From JAIUNP01 sp020161975 (GTDB lineage Bacteria > Pseudomonadota > Alphaproteobacteria > Rhizobiales > Beijerinckiaceae): DNA of 64,000 bases. A program made the translations under genes and the position numbers. The notes below the pieces were generated by a model. The model was not told the DNA's origin. It worked only from the letters and a program-made list of their open reading frames with translations, and did no database searches. Shown here piece by piece: positions 1 through 7,974 of the stretch. The stretch's first letter is position 1. Each line of letters opens with the position of its first letter. Location of the stretch: the NCBI GenBank assembly GCA_036745275.1, contig DAIOGK010000007.1:93131-157130 (forward strand), written 5' to 3'.

Positions 1-105
1 GCATTTAACCAGTGGGGCGCACCATTGGCACGGCCCGGAGCCCGAGGCAAGCAGCAAGCCGCCGACCGTCAGGCATGGCGGCTATGTCGTGTTCGGAACC
101 GAATG

Positions 106-1383
106 TCAACCGCCGGCGGGCGTGAAGACCGTAATTGATGCACCGCGGTGAACGGGATCGACCGTCGTCCGGTCGCGCGGAAGATCCAGCGCCTCCCACA
201 CCTCGCCCAGCGCGGTGACGAGCTGATCCACCAACGCGTCATTATGGAATGGCGTTGGCGTGACCCTGAGGCGCTCCGTGCCGCGCGGTACCGTGGGGTA
301 GTTGATCGGCTGGACATAGATGCCATGCCGGTCGAGCAAGCGATCCGAGGCCAGCTTGGCGAGCGCCGCATCCCCCACCATGACGGGGACGATGTGGGTT
401 GGATTGTCGAGCACTGGAATGCCGGCAGCCTGCAATGCTGATTTGACGCGCGTCACTTGACGCCGCTGAGCCTCGCGCTCGGCGGTCGAGCCACGCAGAT
501 GCCGGATCGCAGCGGCGGCAGCCGCGGCCACCGGCGGCGGCAGGGCTGTGGTGAAGATAAAGCCCTGCGCATGGCTGCGCACAGCATCAATCATCGCTTC
601 AGAGCCGGCGATGTACCCGCCAAAGCAGCCAAATCCCTTGGCCAGCGTGCCTTGAATAATGTCGAGCCGGTCCATCGCGCCGACTTCCTCGGCATAGCCC
701 GCACCATGGTCGCCGTACATGCCGACGGCGTGCACCTCGTCGATATAGGTGAGCGCGCCATATTTTTCGGCGAGATCGCAGAATGCATGGATGGGTGCCA
801 CATCACCATCCATCGAGTAGACGCTTTCAAAGACGATCAGCTTGGGTCGGTCTTTTGGCGCGGCGGCCAGCAGTTCCTCAAGATGGCCGATGTCGTTATG
901 GCGGAAAACCGCGCGGGCGCGACCGGCCCGGCGCACGCCATCGATCATCGAATTATGATTGTCACTGTCCGAAAAGATCATGCATTCGGGCAGGAGCTGG
1001 GCGATGGTCGAAATCGCGGTCTGATTGGCGACATAGCCTGACGAGAAGACCAGCGCGGCTTCCTTGCCGTGAAGCTCGGCGAGTTCCTGTTCGAGTTCGA
1101 TGACCGCATGGCTGTTGCCGGAAATGTTGCGGGTGCCGCCGGCGCCGACCGAAGTGGTCCGCGCGGTTTCCACCATGGCGCTGACGACGCGTTCATGCCG
1201 GCCCATGCCGAGATAATCGTTTGAGCACCAGACCACCACATCGCGCTTCAGGCCATTGGGGCCGTGCCAGGTGGCGTGGGGGAACCGGGTGACATCGCGT
1301 TCGATTTCGGTGAAGACGCGGTAACGCTTCTCGGCCTTCAATGCCGCGCGGGCGGCCTTGAAGGTGGCTTCATAATCGTACAT
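106..1383 (-). CDS. hemA: 5-aminolevulinate synthase (C4 pathway)
   Basis: Condenses glycine with succinyl-CoA to 5-aminolevulinate, the first step of heme and bacteriochlorophyll synthesis in alphaproteobacteria. The 425-residue cytosolic protein is full length for the family and is a fold-type I PLP enzyme. The Schiff-base lysine is K249 in TLAKGFGCFGG, preceded by the cofactor motif YIDEVHAVG (D215, H218); the glycine-rich GAGGTRNISGN segment lies near residues 80-90. The start ATG at 1383 gives the usual MYDYE-type N-terminus. It is transcribed away from the murA block and nothing follows it before the window edge. The related KBL/BioF enzymes are less likely, because the N-terminal region and length match ALAS. 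Confidence 0.96.
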   Translation of the reverse strand: MYDYEATFKAARAALKAEKRYRVFTEIERDVTRFPHATWHGPNGLKRDVVVWCSNDYLGMGRHERVVSAMVETARTTSVGAGGTRNISGNSHAVIELEQELAELHGKEAALVFSSGYVANQTAISTIAQLLPECMIFSDSDNHNSMIDGVRRAGRARAVFRHNDIGHLEELLAAAPKDRPKLIVFESVYSMDGDVAPIHAFCDLAEKYGALTYIDEVHAVGMYGDHGAGYAEEVGAMDRLDIIQGTLAKGFGCFGGYIAGSEAMIDAVRSHAQGFIFTTALPPPVAAAAAAAIRHLRGSTAEREAQRRQVTRVKSALQAAGIPVLDNPTHIVPVMVGDAALAKLASDRLLDRHGIYVQPINYPTVPRGTERLRVTPTPFHNDALVDQLVTALGEVWEALDLPRDRTTVDPVHRGASITVFTPAGG

Positions 1384-1514
1384 GGACCCCTCAACACGCC
1401 ATTCAGTGCAAGGCTCAAGCTATTCCAATTCCAGATTGATTGACAGTGCGCACTTCCAGCGGCAATGCAACCTCAATTATCGGTTATTGGTCACCTCAAG
1501 CGGTTCTCGTTGTC

Positions 1515-1721
1515 ATGGATCAAGAAAATGCCGGAAAAGACGGTTCGATTCCGCCCGGGAGCGACGCTTCGCCGCAGCAGGATGCAACTGCGGCAAAAAG
1601 AGAACGCCTTGCCGCCGCCCTGCGTGACAATCTGAAAAAGCGGAAGGCTCAGGTGCGGGCCCGTACCGCTGCGGAGGTCCAATCTGCCACGATGCAGGAA
1701 AAACCGGACCGCTCATCCTAA
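1515..1721 (+). CDS. small basic conserved protein upstream of murA
   Basis: A 68-residue protein with no recognised function. It has a disordered acidic/polar start and then a strongly basic helix rich in Lys/Arg/Ala (AALRDNLKKRKAQVRAR, about residues 35-51). Short proteins with a similar LAAALRxNLxxRKAQ segment often sit just before murA in alphaproteobacteria, which supports it being real. I chose ATG 1515; an upstream TTG at 1440 is also in frame but would add an atypical leader. There are about 100 bp between its stop and the murA start. No signal peptide or membrane segment is visible. Confidence 0.6.
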   Translation: MDQENAGKDGSIPPGSDASPQQDATAAKRERLAAALRDNLKKRKAQVRARTAAEVQSATMQEKPDRSS

Positions 1722-1822
1722 TTGGGGCTGTTTTTGCTGCGTAGTGTGTTATGCGCGGGGCCGGGTTTTGTTGGCGCGCCCACGGGCTGCGCCGGAACGG
1801 ACATGTTCGGAAAGACGTACGA

Positions 1823-3112
1823 ATGGATTCGATCAAGATCACCGGAGGCAACCCGCTCAAGGGCAGCATTCCGATTTCCGGCGCCAAGAATGCGGCACTG
1901 CCGCTGATGATCGCCGGTCTTCTCTCCGATCGTCAACTGGTGCTTGAAAACGTGCCGCGCCTGTCGGACGTGCGCGCGCTGACCCGCATTCTGGGCAATC
2001 ATGGCGTCGACATCACCATCGCCGGGAAGCGCAAGGGCGATGCGCAGGACGGTGGCGACACGCTCGTCATCAATGCCTCGACGATCGTCGATACCTGCGC
2101 GCCGTATGATCTTGTCTCGACCATGCGCGCAAGTTCCTGGGTTGTCGGTCCGCTGGTCGCCCGCATGGGTGAGTGCCGGGTGTCGCTGCCGGGGGGGTGT
2201 GCCATCGGCACGCGTCCTGTCGATCTGCACATCATGGCGCTTCAGCGCCTCGGCGCTCGGATCGATATCGAGGAGGGCTACATGGTGGCCCGCGCGCCCA
2301 AGGGCCTCAAAGGCGCCGAAATCTTCTTCCCCATGGTCACGGTGGGCGGCACGCATGTGGCGCTGATGGCCGCCACGCTCGCGGATGGCACGACAGTGAT
2401 CCATAACGCCGCGCGCGAGCCCGAAGTCGTCGATCTTGCCGATTGCCTCAACAAGATGGGCGCGCGGATCAGCGGCGCGGGAACCTCCACTATCGAGATC
2501 AAGGGTGTGCCGCGCCTCAATTCCGCAACGCATCGCGTCGTGCCGGACCGGATCGAGACAGGCACCTACGCGATGGCGGTCGCGATGACCGGCGGTGACG
2601 TGATGCTGGCCGGTGCCGACCCAGCCCATCTTCAGGCGGCGCTTGATGTTCTGAAGAAGGCGGGCGCAGAGGTCAGCGCTACCAACGAGGGCATCCGCGT
2701 GAAGCGCAACGGGCAGGGCATCGATGCTGTCGATGTGACGACCGCGCCATTCCCGGCCTTCCCGACGGATCTCCAGGCGCAGTTCATGGCGCTGATGACC
2801 AGGGCGAAGGGGACTTCGCATATCACCGAAACGATCTTCGAGAACCGCTTCATGCATGTCTCTGAACTGGCCCGGCTCGGTGCGAAGATCGCGCTGCGCG
2901 GGGATCTGGCGATCGTCGAAGGGGTGGACAAGCTCAAGGGTGCACCGGTGATGGCGACCGATCTGCGTGCGTCGGTCAGCCTCGTCATTGCCGGACTCGC
3001 CGCCGAGGGTGTGACGACGGTCAACCGCGTCTATCATCTCGACCGCGGCTTCGAGGCACTTGAAAAGAAGCTTGCCGCCTGCGGTGCACTGATCGAGCGG
3101 GTGCGCGGGTAA
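1823..3112 (+). CDS. murA: UDP-N-acetylglucosamine 1-carboxyvinyltransferase
   Basis: Catalyses the first committed step of peptidoglycan precursor synthesis, transfer of enolpyruvate from PEP to UDP-GlcNAc in the cytoplasm. The protein is 429 residues, normal for MurA. Visible signatures are SGAKNAALP (K22, N23), the catalytic-loop cysteine C126 in PGGCAIGTRP (the fosfomycin-sensitive Cys form), and the second-domain FPTDLQAQFMA motif. Start ATG 1823 begins MDSIKITGG; an earlier in-frame ATG would add a spurious leader. hisD follows after 3 bases, so the two are almost certainly co-transcribed. Confidence 0.97.
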   Translation: MDSIKITGGNPLKGSIPISGAKNAALPLMIAGLLSDRQLVLENVPRLSDVRALTRILGNHGVDITIAGKRKGDAQDGGDTLVINASTIVDTCAPYDLVSTMRASSWVVGPLVARMGECRVSLPGGCAIGTRPVDLHIMALQRLGARIDIEEGYMVARAPKGLKGAEIFFPMVTVGGTHVALMAATLADGTTVIHNAAREPEVVDLADCLNKMGARISGAGTSTIEIKGVPRLNSATHRVVPDRIETGTYAMAVAMTGGDVMLAGADPAHLQAALDVLKKAGAEVSATNEGIRVKRNGQGIDAVDVTTAPFPAFPTDLQAQFMALMTRAKGTSHITETIFENRFMHVSELARLGAKIALRGDLAIVEGVDKLKGAPVMATDLRASVSLVIAGLAAEGVTTVNRVYHLDRGFEALEKKLAACGALIERVRG

Positions 3113-3115
3113 GTC

Positions 3116-4411
3116 ATGCTGAGACTGGATTGCCGCCAGGACGGATTTGAACAGGCCTTCCGCGCGTTGCTCGCCATGAAGCGTGAGGTCTCGGAAGATG
3201 TCGATGCGACGGTGCGCGGCATTCTTGCCGATGTTCGGACGCGCGGCGATGCAGCTCTGGCTGATTACACGCTGCGCTTCGACAAGGTGGACCTCGGTGC
3301 GGTTGGTCTCGTCATCGGCGCCGATGAGCGTCAGGCCGCGCGGTCGGCGTGTGCGCCTGCCGCGCTGAGCGCGCTGGAACTCGCTGCGGTGCGGATCCGG
3401 GATTTCCACGAACGTCAGAAGCCCGAGGACATGCTGTTCACCGATCATCTTGGTGTCCGGCTCGGCTGGCGCTGGACGGCGGTGGAATCGGCTGGCCTTT
3501 ATGTACCGGGTGGCCTTGCGACCTATCCGTCCTCGGTGCTGATGAATGCCATTCCCGCCCGGGTGGCGGGCGTCGAGCGACTCGCCATGGTGGTTCCGAC
3601 GCCGGGCGGCGTCATCAACCCGCTGGTGCTGGCGGCCGCCGATATCGCCGGGATTGATGTGGTCTACCGGATCGGCGGGGCGCAGGCGATTGCCGCACTT
3701 GCCTATGGCACCGAGGCCATTGCGCCGGTTGTCAAGATTGTCGGGCCGGGCAATGCCTATGTCGCCGCCGCCAAGCGGCAGGTGTTCGGAACCGTCGGCA
3801 TTGATATGATCGCGGGGCCATCCGAGGTGGTGGTTCTGGCGGATGATACCGGCCATCCCGATTGGATCGCCGCCGATCTTCTGGCGCAGGCCGAGCATGA
3901 TACGGCGGCCCAGTCGATCCTGATCACCAGCGATGCGGCGCTCGCGGCTGCGACCGTGGCTGCTGTCGAGCATCAGTTGAAAACCTTGCCGCGTGCCGAC
4001 ACCGCCCGCGCGAGCTGGCGCGATTTCGGCGCCATCATCCTGGTGCCGGATGCGGAACACGCGCTGCCGCTGATCGACCGCCTTGCGCCCGAGCATCTGG
4101 AATTGCACCTTGCCGATCCGGACGCGCTGGTGCCGCGCATCCGCAACGCCGGGGCGATCTTTGTTGGCGCGCATACGCCGGAAGCCATCGGCGATTATGT
4201 CGGCGGCTCGAACCATGTTCTGCCAACGGCGCGTTCGGCGCGCTATGCCTCGGGTCTTGGCGTGGCGGATTTCGTCAAGCGGACGTCGATCCTGTCCTGC
4301 AATGCCGAGGGGTTGCGCGTGCTTGGACCGGCGGCGATTGCACTTGGCGAGGCGGAGGGCTTGCAGGCCCATGCGCGTTCTGTTGCAATCCGGATGAACA
4401 GTGAGAAGTGA
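3116..4411 (+). CDS. hisD: histidinol dehydrogenase
   Basis: Zn-dependent, NAD-linked four-electron oxidation of L-histidinol to L-histidine, the last step of histidine biosynthesis. It has 431 residues. The catalytic pair E326-H327 lies in PEHLELH, and the Zn-ligand region in LLAQAEHD (about 255-262) and GSNHVLPT. This is the biosynthetic member; a divergent paralogue lies at 24668-25978. It sits between murA and a UPF0262 gene, an arrangement common in alphaproteobacteria, although a DUF2948 gene that often lies between murA and hisD is absent here. Confidence 0.96.
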   Translation: MLRLDCRQDGFEQAFRALLAMKREVSEDVDATVRGILADVRTRGDAALADYTLRFDKVDLGAVGLVIGADERQAARSACAPAALSALELAAVRIRDFHERQKPEDMLFTDHLGVRLGWRWTAVESAGLYVPGGLATYPSSVLMNAIPARVAGVERLAMVVPTPGGVINPLVLAAADIAGIDVVYRIGGAQAIAALAYGTEAIAPVVKIVGPGNAYVAAAKRQVFGTVGIDMIAGPSEVVVLADDTGHPDWIAADLLAQAEHDTAAQSILITSDAALAAATVAAVEHQLKTLPRADTARASWRDFGAIILVPDAEHALPLIDRLAPEHLELHLADPDALVPRIRNAGAIFVGAHTPEAIGDYVGGSNHVLPTARSARYASGLGVADFVKRTSILSCNAEGLRVLGPAAIALGEAEGLQAHARSVAIRMNSEK

Positions 4412-4421
4412 CGGGGACGGG

Positions 4422-4913
4422 ATGAGCGAGGAGAACACCACACGGCGACTTTATTCGGTGGTTCTCGACGAGAATTCGATTGAGCGCGGCACGCCGGATC
4501 AGGAGCATGAGCGGCAGGTCGCGATCTATGATCTGATCGAGGAGAATTCCTTCGCGCTGGCCAATGACGAGAGCGGTCCTTATGCGCTGCATCTCGGGCT
4601 TGTCTCCAACCGCCTCGTCTTTGACATCCGTCGCGAGCAGGGCGACACGATCATCGTGCATGTCCTGTCGTTGACGCCGCTGCGCAAGATCATCAAGGAT
4701 TATTTCCTGATCTGTGACAGCTATTACGAGGCAATCCGCAATGCGACCGCTGACCGGATCGAGGCCATCGACATGGCCCGCCGGGGCGTTCACAATGAAG
4801 GCTCGTCGATCGTGCAGGAGCGTCTTCAGGGCAAGATTGACATCGACCACAAGACCGCGCGCCGGTTGTTTACACTGATCGCGGCCCTGAGCTGGACCGG
4901 GCGCGAGACGTGA
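4422..4913 (+). CDS. UPF0262 family protein
   Basis: A 163-residue protein of a conserved alphaproteobacterial family of unknown function that typically follows hisD. Family-like segments are LVSNRLVFDIR, LTPLRKIIKDYFLICDSYY and GRRGVHNEG-type text near the middle. No transmembrane or signal segment is visible. I chose ATG 4422, preceded by a GGGGACGGG ribosome-binding site, over an upstream GTG at 4401 that overlaps hisD. Its stop overlaps the next gene's GTG start by 4 bases, so the two are translationally coupled. Confidence 0.85.
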   Translation: MSEENTTRRLYSVVLDENSIERGTPDQEHERQVAIYDLIEENSFALANDESGPYALHLGLVSNRLVFDIRREQGDTIIVHVLSLTPLRKIIKDYFLICDSYYEAIRNATADRIEAIDMARRGVHNEGSSIVQERLQGKIDIDHKTARRLFTLIAALSWTGRET

Positions 4914-5368
4914 CCGAGGCGCCGCACAGGGTTGAATCGATCCTGTTCGTCTGCACGATGAATTCGGTGCGCTCGCCCATCGCCGAGGGCGTCGCCAAGT
5001 CCGTGCTCGGGCATCGGCTGTTCATCGATTCCGCTGGCTTGAAAAAGACCGCGCGCGATCCTTTCGCCCTGGCGGTGCTTGGCGAGATCGGGATCGAATT
5101 TGCCGATGATGAAGCCCACTGTCTTGATGATGTCGACGTCGAGGGCTTCGATGTCATCGTCACTCTGTCACGCGAGGCAAGGGAGGTGGTTGAGGCGCGA
5201 TTGCGCGCTGTCTCGGCCCGTCACCTGCACTGGCCGGTCGATGACCCGACGCTGACCGTCGGTTCCCGCGAGACACGGCTGTCTGCCTACAGAACAGTGC
5301 GTGAAAAGATCCGCACTCACATTCGCAGCGAACTCCTGCCGATGGTGAAGGCCGGTCGCCCCAATTGA
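4910..5368 (+). CDS. low-molecular-weight protein-tyrosine-phosphatase family protein
   Basis: A 152-residue cytosolic protein of the LMW-PTP/arsenate-reductase fold. The P-loop C-x5-R is visible as FVCTMNSVRSP (Cys about residue 15), followed by the DSAG segment. A VDDPT-like stretch near residue 117 fits the family's DP-containing acid loop. It starts at GTG 4910, overlapping the UPF0262 stop by 4 bases. Such genes in this locus are annotated as phosphatases or ArsC-like proteins; the substrate is unknown. In many relatives infA and maf follow, but here TerC does. Confidence 0.85.
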   Translation: MTEAPHRVESILFVCTMNSVRSPIAEGVAKSVLGHRLFIDSAGLKKTARDPFALAVLGEIGIEFADDEAHCLDDVDVEGFDVIVTLSREAREVVEARLRAVSARHLHWPVDDPTLTVGSRETRLSAYRTVREKIRTHIRSELLPMVKAGRPN

Positions 5369-5480
5369 CGCCTGTAACGCGTCCCGGATGCACCTTCGAT
5401 ATTTACAATTGACCTGTGTCCATCTACGCAATTGGTAGAAGCATTTAAATTTGAAGCAAGCGCGGCTAGGGGACGCTGGA

Positions 5481-6161
5481 ATGGAATTCTTCGCAAATGT
5501 GAACTGGGTTGCTGTCCTTCAGATCATCTGGATTGATCTGTTGCTGGCGGGTGACAATGCGGTCGTGATTGCGCTGGCCTGTCGACAGCTGACGGGCCGT
5601 GACCGGACCATGGGCATTATCCTCGGTGCCGGTGCTGCCATTCTGCTGCGGGTCCTGTTCACGCTCGTCGCCGCCAAGTTGATGGGCTACCCCTGGATCA
5701 TGGCCGTTGGCGCGGCGCTGCTCCTGTGGATTGCCGTCAAGCTGCTGGTGCCTGAAGAGCATGATGAGCATGGCATCGCCGCCCATGGTTCCGTCTGGAA
5801 GGCCGTGCAGACGATTGCGATCGCCGATCTGGTGATGAGCCTCGACAATGTCATCGCCGTTGCGGCCGCTGCAAAGGGCGATCCCGGGCTGATCATCTTC
5901 GGCCTGCTCGTTTCGATCCCCTTCGTTGTCTTCGGCAGCGCCATGCTGATGAAGATCATCGACCGCTTCCCGATCCTCGTCTGGGCGGGTGCCGCGCTTC
6001 TCGGCTGGATCGCCGGCGAGATTTTCGTGAAAGACAGTGGCGTGATCGGCATCCTGGGGCATCTGCCGCATATTCCGGCGGCGATCATCGGCGCCGTCAT
6101 CGTGGTGACGGTTGGGTATTTCCTGCGTCGTCACAAGGGGATCGGAGCAACCGACGCTTGA
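5481..6161 (+). CDS. TerC family integral membrane protein
   Basis: A 226-residue polytopic inner-membrane protein. Family hallmarks are acidic residues within membrane helices, LLLAGDNAVVIALA (about 18-31) and the mirrored DLVMSLDNVIAVAAA (about 115-129), which make the two-fold repeat of TerC/Alx proteins. A His/Glu-rich loop (EEHDEHGIAAHG) lies between the halves. TerC-type proteins have been linked to Mn2+ export or metalation of secreted enzymes and to tellurite resistance; the exact role here is not determinable. Start ATG 5481 has an AGGGGAC site 8 bases upstream. A Rho-independent terminator follows. Confidence 0.92.
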   Translation: MEFFANVNWVAVLQIIWIDLLLAGDNAVVIALACRQLTGRDRTMGIILGAGAAILLRVLFTLVAAKLMGYPWIMAVGAALLLWIAVKLLVPEEHDEHGIAAHGSVWKAVQTIAIADLVMSLDNVIAVAAAAKGDPGLIIFGLLVSIPFVVFGSAMLMKIIDRFPILVWAGAALLGWIAGEIFVKDSGVIGILGHLPHIPAAIIGAVIVVTVGYFLRRHKGIGATDA

Positions 6162-6193
6162 GGCTGACGCATGTCAGGGTTCTGAATTTCGAG

Positions 6194-6225
6194 GCCGTCG
6201 GGGCATCCCCGGCGGCTTTTTTTTT
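6194..6225 (+). terminator. Rho-independent terminator after the TerC gene
   Basis: A 10-bp GC-rich stem (GCCGTCGGGG with CCCCGGCGGC, one G-U pair) and a 3-base loop, followed directly by nine T. It lies about 30 bases after the TerC stop. Confidence 0.85.
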
Positions 6226-6290
6226 AAAGGCGTGGCGCGGTGGTCAGCATTGAAGAGCAATCCCCGCCGTACCGGGCGGAGCGAACGACA

Positions 6291-6329
6291 GCAAAAAGGC
6301 CGGGCGCTATCCGCATCCGGCCTTTTTGC
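6291..6329. terminator. palindromic terminator between TerC and tRNA-His
   Basis: A perfect 13-bp inverted repeat, GCAAAAAGGCCGG with CCGGCCTTTTTGC. It has a T-run on both strands, so it can end tRNA-His transcription from the right and back up the TerC terminator from the left. Confidence 0.75.
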
Positions 6330-6344
6330 TGGTGCAATCAGGAA

Positions 6345-6421
6345 TGGTACAGCCGGCTGGGCTCGAACCAGCGACCTTCGGAGCCACAATCCGACGCTCT
6401 AGCCAACTGAGCTACGGCTGC
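6345..6421 (-). tRNA. tRNA-His (GTG), lacking G-1
   Basis: A 77-nt cloverleaf can be drawn on the minus strand: 7-bp acceptor GCAGCCG/CGGCTGT, D arm GCTC...GAGC, anticodon arm TCGGA-TTGTGGC-TCCGA with anticodon GTG, T arm GCTGG-TTCGAGC-CCAGC, discriminator A73 and an encoded CCA. The base before G1 is T, so the usual G-1 of tRNA-His is not encoded; position 1:72 is G-U. These are the features reported for the alphaproteobacterial clade that lost G-1. Confidence 0.95.
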
Positions 6422-6534
6422 ACGGTCCTGAAAACGAGCGGGACCCTATGGGCATTCGGATGGAAATTCAAGCCCGTGCGACAGCGTTTTTTGCAGTCGC
6501 GAACACATCCATCCGGTGTCCGCCCGCCAGTCGC

Positions 6535-6573
6535 AAAAAAGGCGCCGCCCGATCTGACCGGATGGCGCCTTCT
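6535..6573 (-). terminator. Rho-independent terminator of the first phasin gene
   Basis: On the minus strand an AAGGCGCC...GGCGCC hairpin with a 17-base loop is followed by TTTTTT, starting about 45 bases after the phasin stop. Confidence 0.75.
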
Positions 6574-6617
6574 CAAAATCAACGTCTAAGCGTCAGGGGC
6601 ACTTGCCCCCCGGAGCT

Positions 6618-7079
6618 TTACTTCTTGAACGAAGCGACGGCCGACTTCACCGGCTCGACGGCATCGGTGACGACCTGCTGGCCGAGCGAGGCGAGTTCCT
6701 TGGCCTGTGCAGCAAGCGTCTCGGCCTGCTTCTTGGCGAATTCGGTCTGGAGCTGGAAAGCGTCCTGCACCGACTTCACACCGAACAGCGCCTGAACGTG
6801 GTCGAACGAGGCGTTGATGTTGGTGCGGGCCAGCTCAAGCGCTTTCAGATTGAACGAGAGCGTACCGGCCTTGGCGGCATTGACGCTTTCCTCGATCTTG
6901 CCGGTGGCCTTCTCGGCGGCTTCCTTCACGGCCTCATACTGCACGCGGACCTGCTCGATGCCCTTCTCGGTGGTCTCACGGACCTTTTCGCCGAGCGAGT
7001 TCATCGGGCCAAGGGCGGCCTGAACGGCAGATTCAACAGCTTCGGTGTTGGCAGCAGCGGCCTTCTTCGGAGCAGACAT
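6618..7079 (-). CDS. phasin family protein (1)
   Basis: A 153-residue, Lys/Ala/Glu-rich, wholly helical protein with no signal peptide, typical of phasins that coat polyhydroxyalkanoate granules. The family body runs from about residue 30 (LGEKVRETTEKGIEQVR) through FNLKALELARTNINASFDH to AKKQAETLAAQAKELASLG. Start ATG 7079 (MSAPKKAAA) has an AAGGAAA site; an upstream in-frame GTG lacks support. It lies downstream of a TGC-rich presumptive PhaR region. A second phasin gene on the same strand (7301-7744) lies upstream. It could act as a generic granule-associated protein rather than strictly PHA-specific. Confidence 0.88.
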   Translation of the reverse strand: MSAPKKAAAANTEAVESAVQAALGPMNSLGEKVRETTEKGIEQVRVQYEAVKEAAEKATGKIEESVNAAKAGTLSFNLKALELARTNINASFDHVQALFGVKSVQDAFQLQTEFAKKQAETLAAQAKELASLGQQVVTDAVEPVKSAVASFKK

Positions 7080-7190
7080 GAAAATTTCCTTCGCATGGGT
7101 GGCTTCAAAGACCCTGCGAGGAACCACCCGTCACCCTCACCGGCTACGGGCTGGTGTGCCCGTCTGATGGGATGTAGGTAGCATGGAAGT

Positions 7191-7245
7191 TTTGTGCAAT
7201 GCAACAAAAAATGCTGCATCGCACATCAATGCTGCGTTGCAAAAT
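7191..7245. promoter_or_regulatory. TGC-rich region, candidate PhaR operator
   Basis: Three TGC/GCA-rich near-palindromes lie in about 55 bases between the two phasin genes: TTGTGCAATGCAACA, TGCTGCATCGCA and TGCTGCGTTGCA. PhaR, the repressor of phasin genes in alphaproteobacteria, is known to bind TGC-rich sites of this kind. The region is just over 110 bases upstream of the phasin 1 start. Confidence 0.55.
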
Positions 7246-7300
7246 TAGCAGACCCCAGACCGGCAGTCGGGACCCGGAGGCAGCCGGAAGAGTGGCTTGC

Positions 7301-7744
7301 CTATTTCGCCGGCTTTTTCGGCGCCTTCGGTGCGGCCGACTTTGCCATCTCGGTCAGCTTGCTCGCAGCGTCCGTCACGCTGGATTTCGCTTCCTCGAAG
7401 GTGCTGCGCGCCTTGTCACCCGCTTCCTGCATCTGCCCTTGCAGTGCTTTGGCCTGGGCCTGCATGTATTCAGACTGGATCTTGAGCACTTCCTCGACCG
7501 TCTTGGCCTGCACGAGGCGCTGGGCCATGTCGAAGGCCGCGTTCACGTTGCGCTCGGCGAACGAGACGGTGAGGCGCGAGGCATCTGCCATGTTCTTCTG
7601 CATCGGCAGTGGGCCGCCGCCGACCGCGTCGGATGCCTTCTGGGCGGCACCAATGAATGTCTCGAACGCCTTGCGCGCCTGCTCGACGCTGCGGGCGGCC
7701 AGATCACGCATTTCGCTTGGCACTTCAAACGGGCTTTTGGTCAT
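7301..7744 (-). CDS. phasin family protein (2)
   Basis: A 147-residue helical protein of the phasin superfamily. The core runs from EVPSEMRDLAARSVEQARKAF through ASRLTVSFAERNVNAAFDMAQ to VEEVLKIQSEYMQAQAKAL, and the tail is Lys/Ala/Pro-rich (about 135-147), as is common in phasins. Start ATG 7744 is preceded by GGAGG, so the longer upstream frame is not used. It is paralogous to the neighbouring phasin at 6618-7079, with the same ELA/ALEL spacing and the position of the conserved F-A-x-N-x-x-A-A-F/S-F-D segment. Likely role: PHA granule surface protein. Confidence 0.87.
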   Translation of the reverse strand: MTKSPFEVPSEMRDLAARSVEQARKAFETFIGAAQKASDAVGGGPLPMQKNMADASRLTVSFAERNVNAAFDMAQRLVQAKTVEEVLKIQSEYMQAQAKALQGQMQEAGDKARSTFEEAKSSVTDAASKLTEMAKSAAPKAPKKPAK

Positions 7745-7974
7745 CGCGGTCCTCCGTTGCTGAAGATTCTCCGGTTGATCATGCCATTCTGGTTGCGGTT
7801 TTCCAGTCCTTCGTTGGCGAGCCACACGAAATTTCACGCACGGCCGTTAAGGTTATTGCCGGAAGTTGGTCCCCAGAACTGTGCCATTCATGGACGGATC
7901 AGCCCAAGGGGGGTATTCATATTTCGTTAGGATTTGGGCTGTGGCAGCACAGTCGCGAGGTGAGGTGGCGGGCC

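Noticed and set aside
1440..1514. Longer start (TTG 1440) for the small protein upstream of murA
   Set aside because: ATG 1515 gives the compact basic protein seen in relatives; the leader has no support.
1718..4441. 907-codon open frame on the minus strand across murA and hisD
   Set aside because: It is antisense to two genes with full family motifs; its own translation is Arg/His-rich without any recognisable domain, as expected for a GC-rich shadow frame.
5369..5480. Mn-responsive yybP-ykoY riboswitch before the TerC gene
   Set aside because: TerC genes are sometimes controlled this way, but I found no recognisable conserved riboswitch core in these 112 bases.
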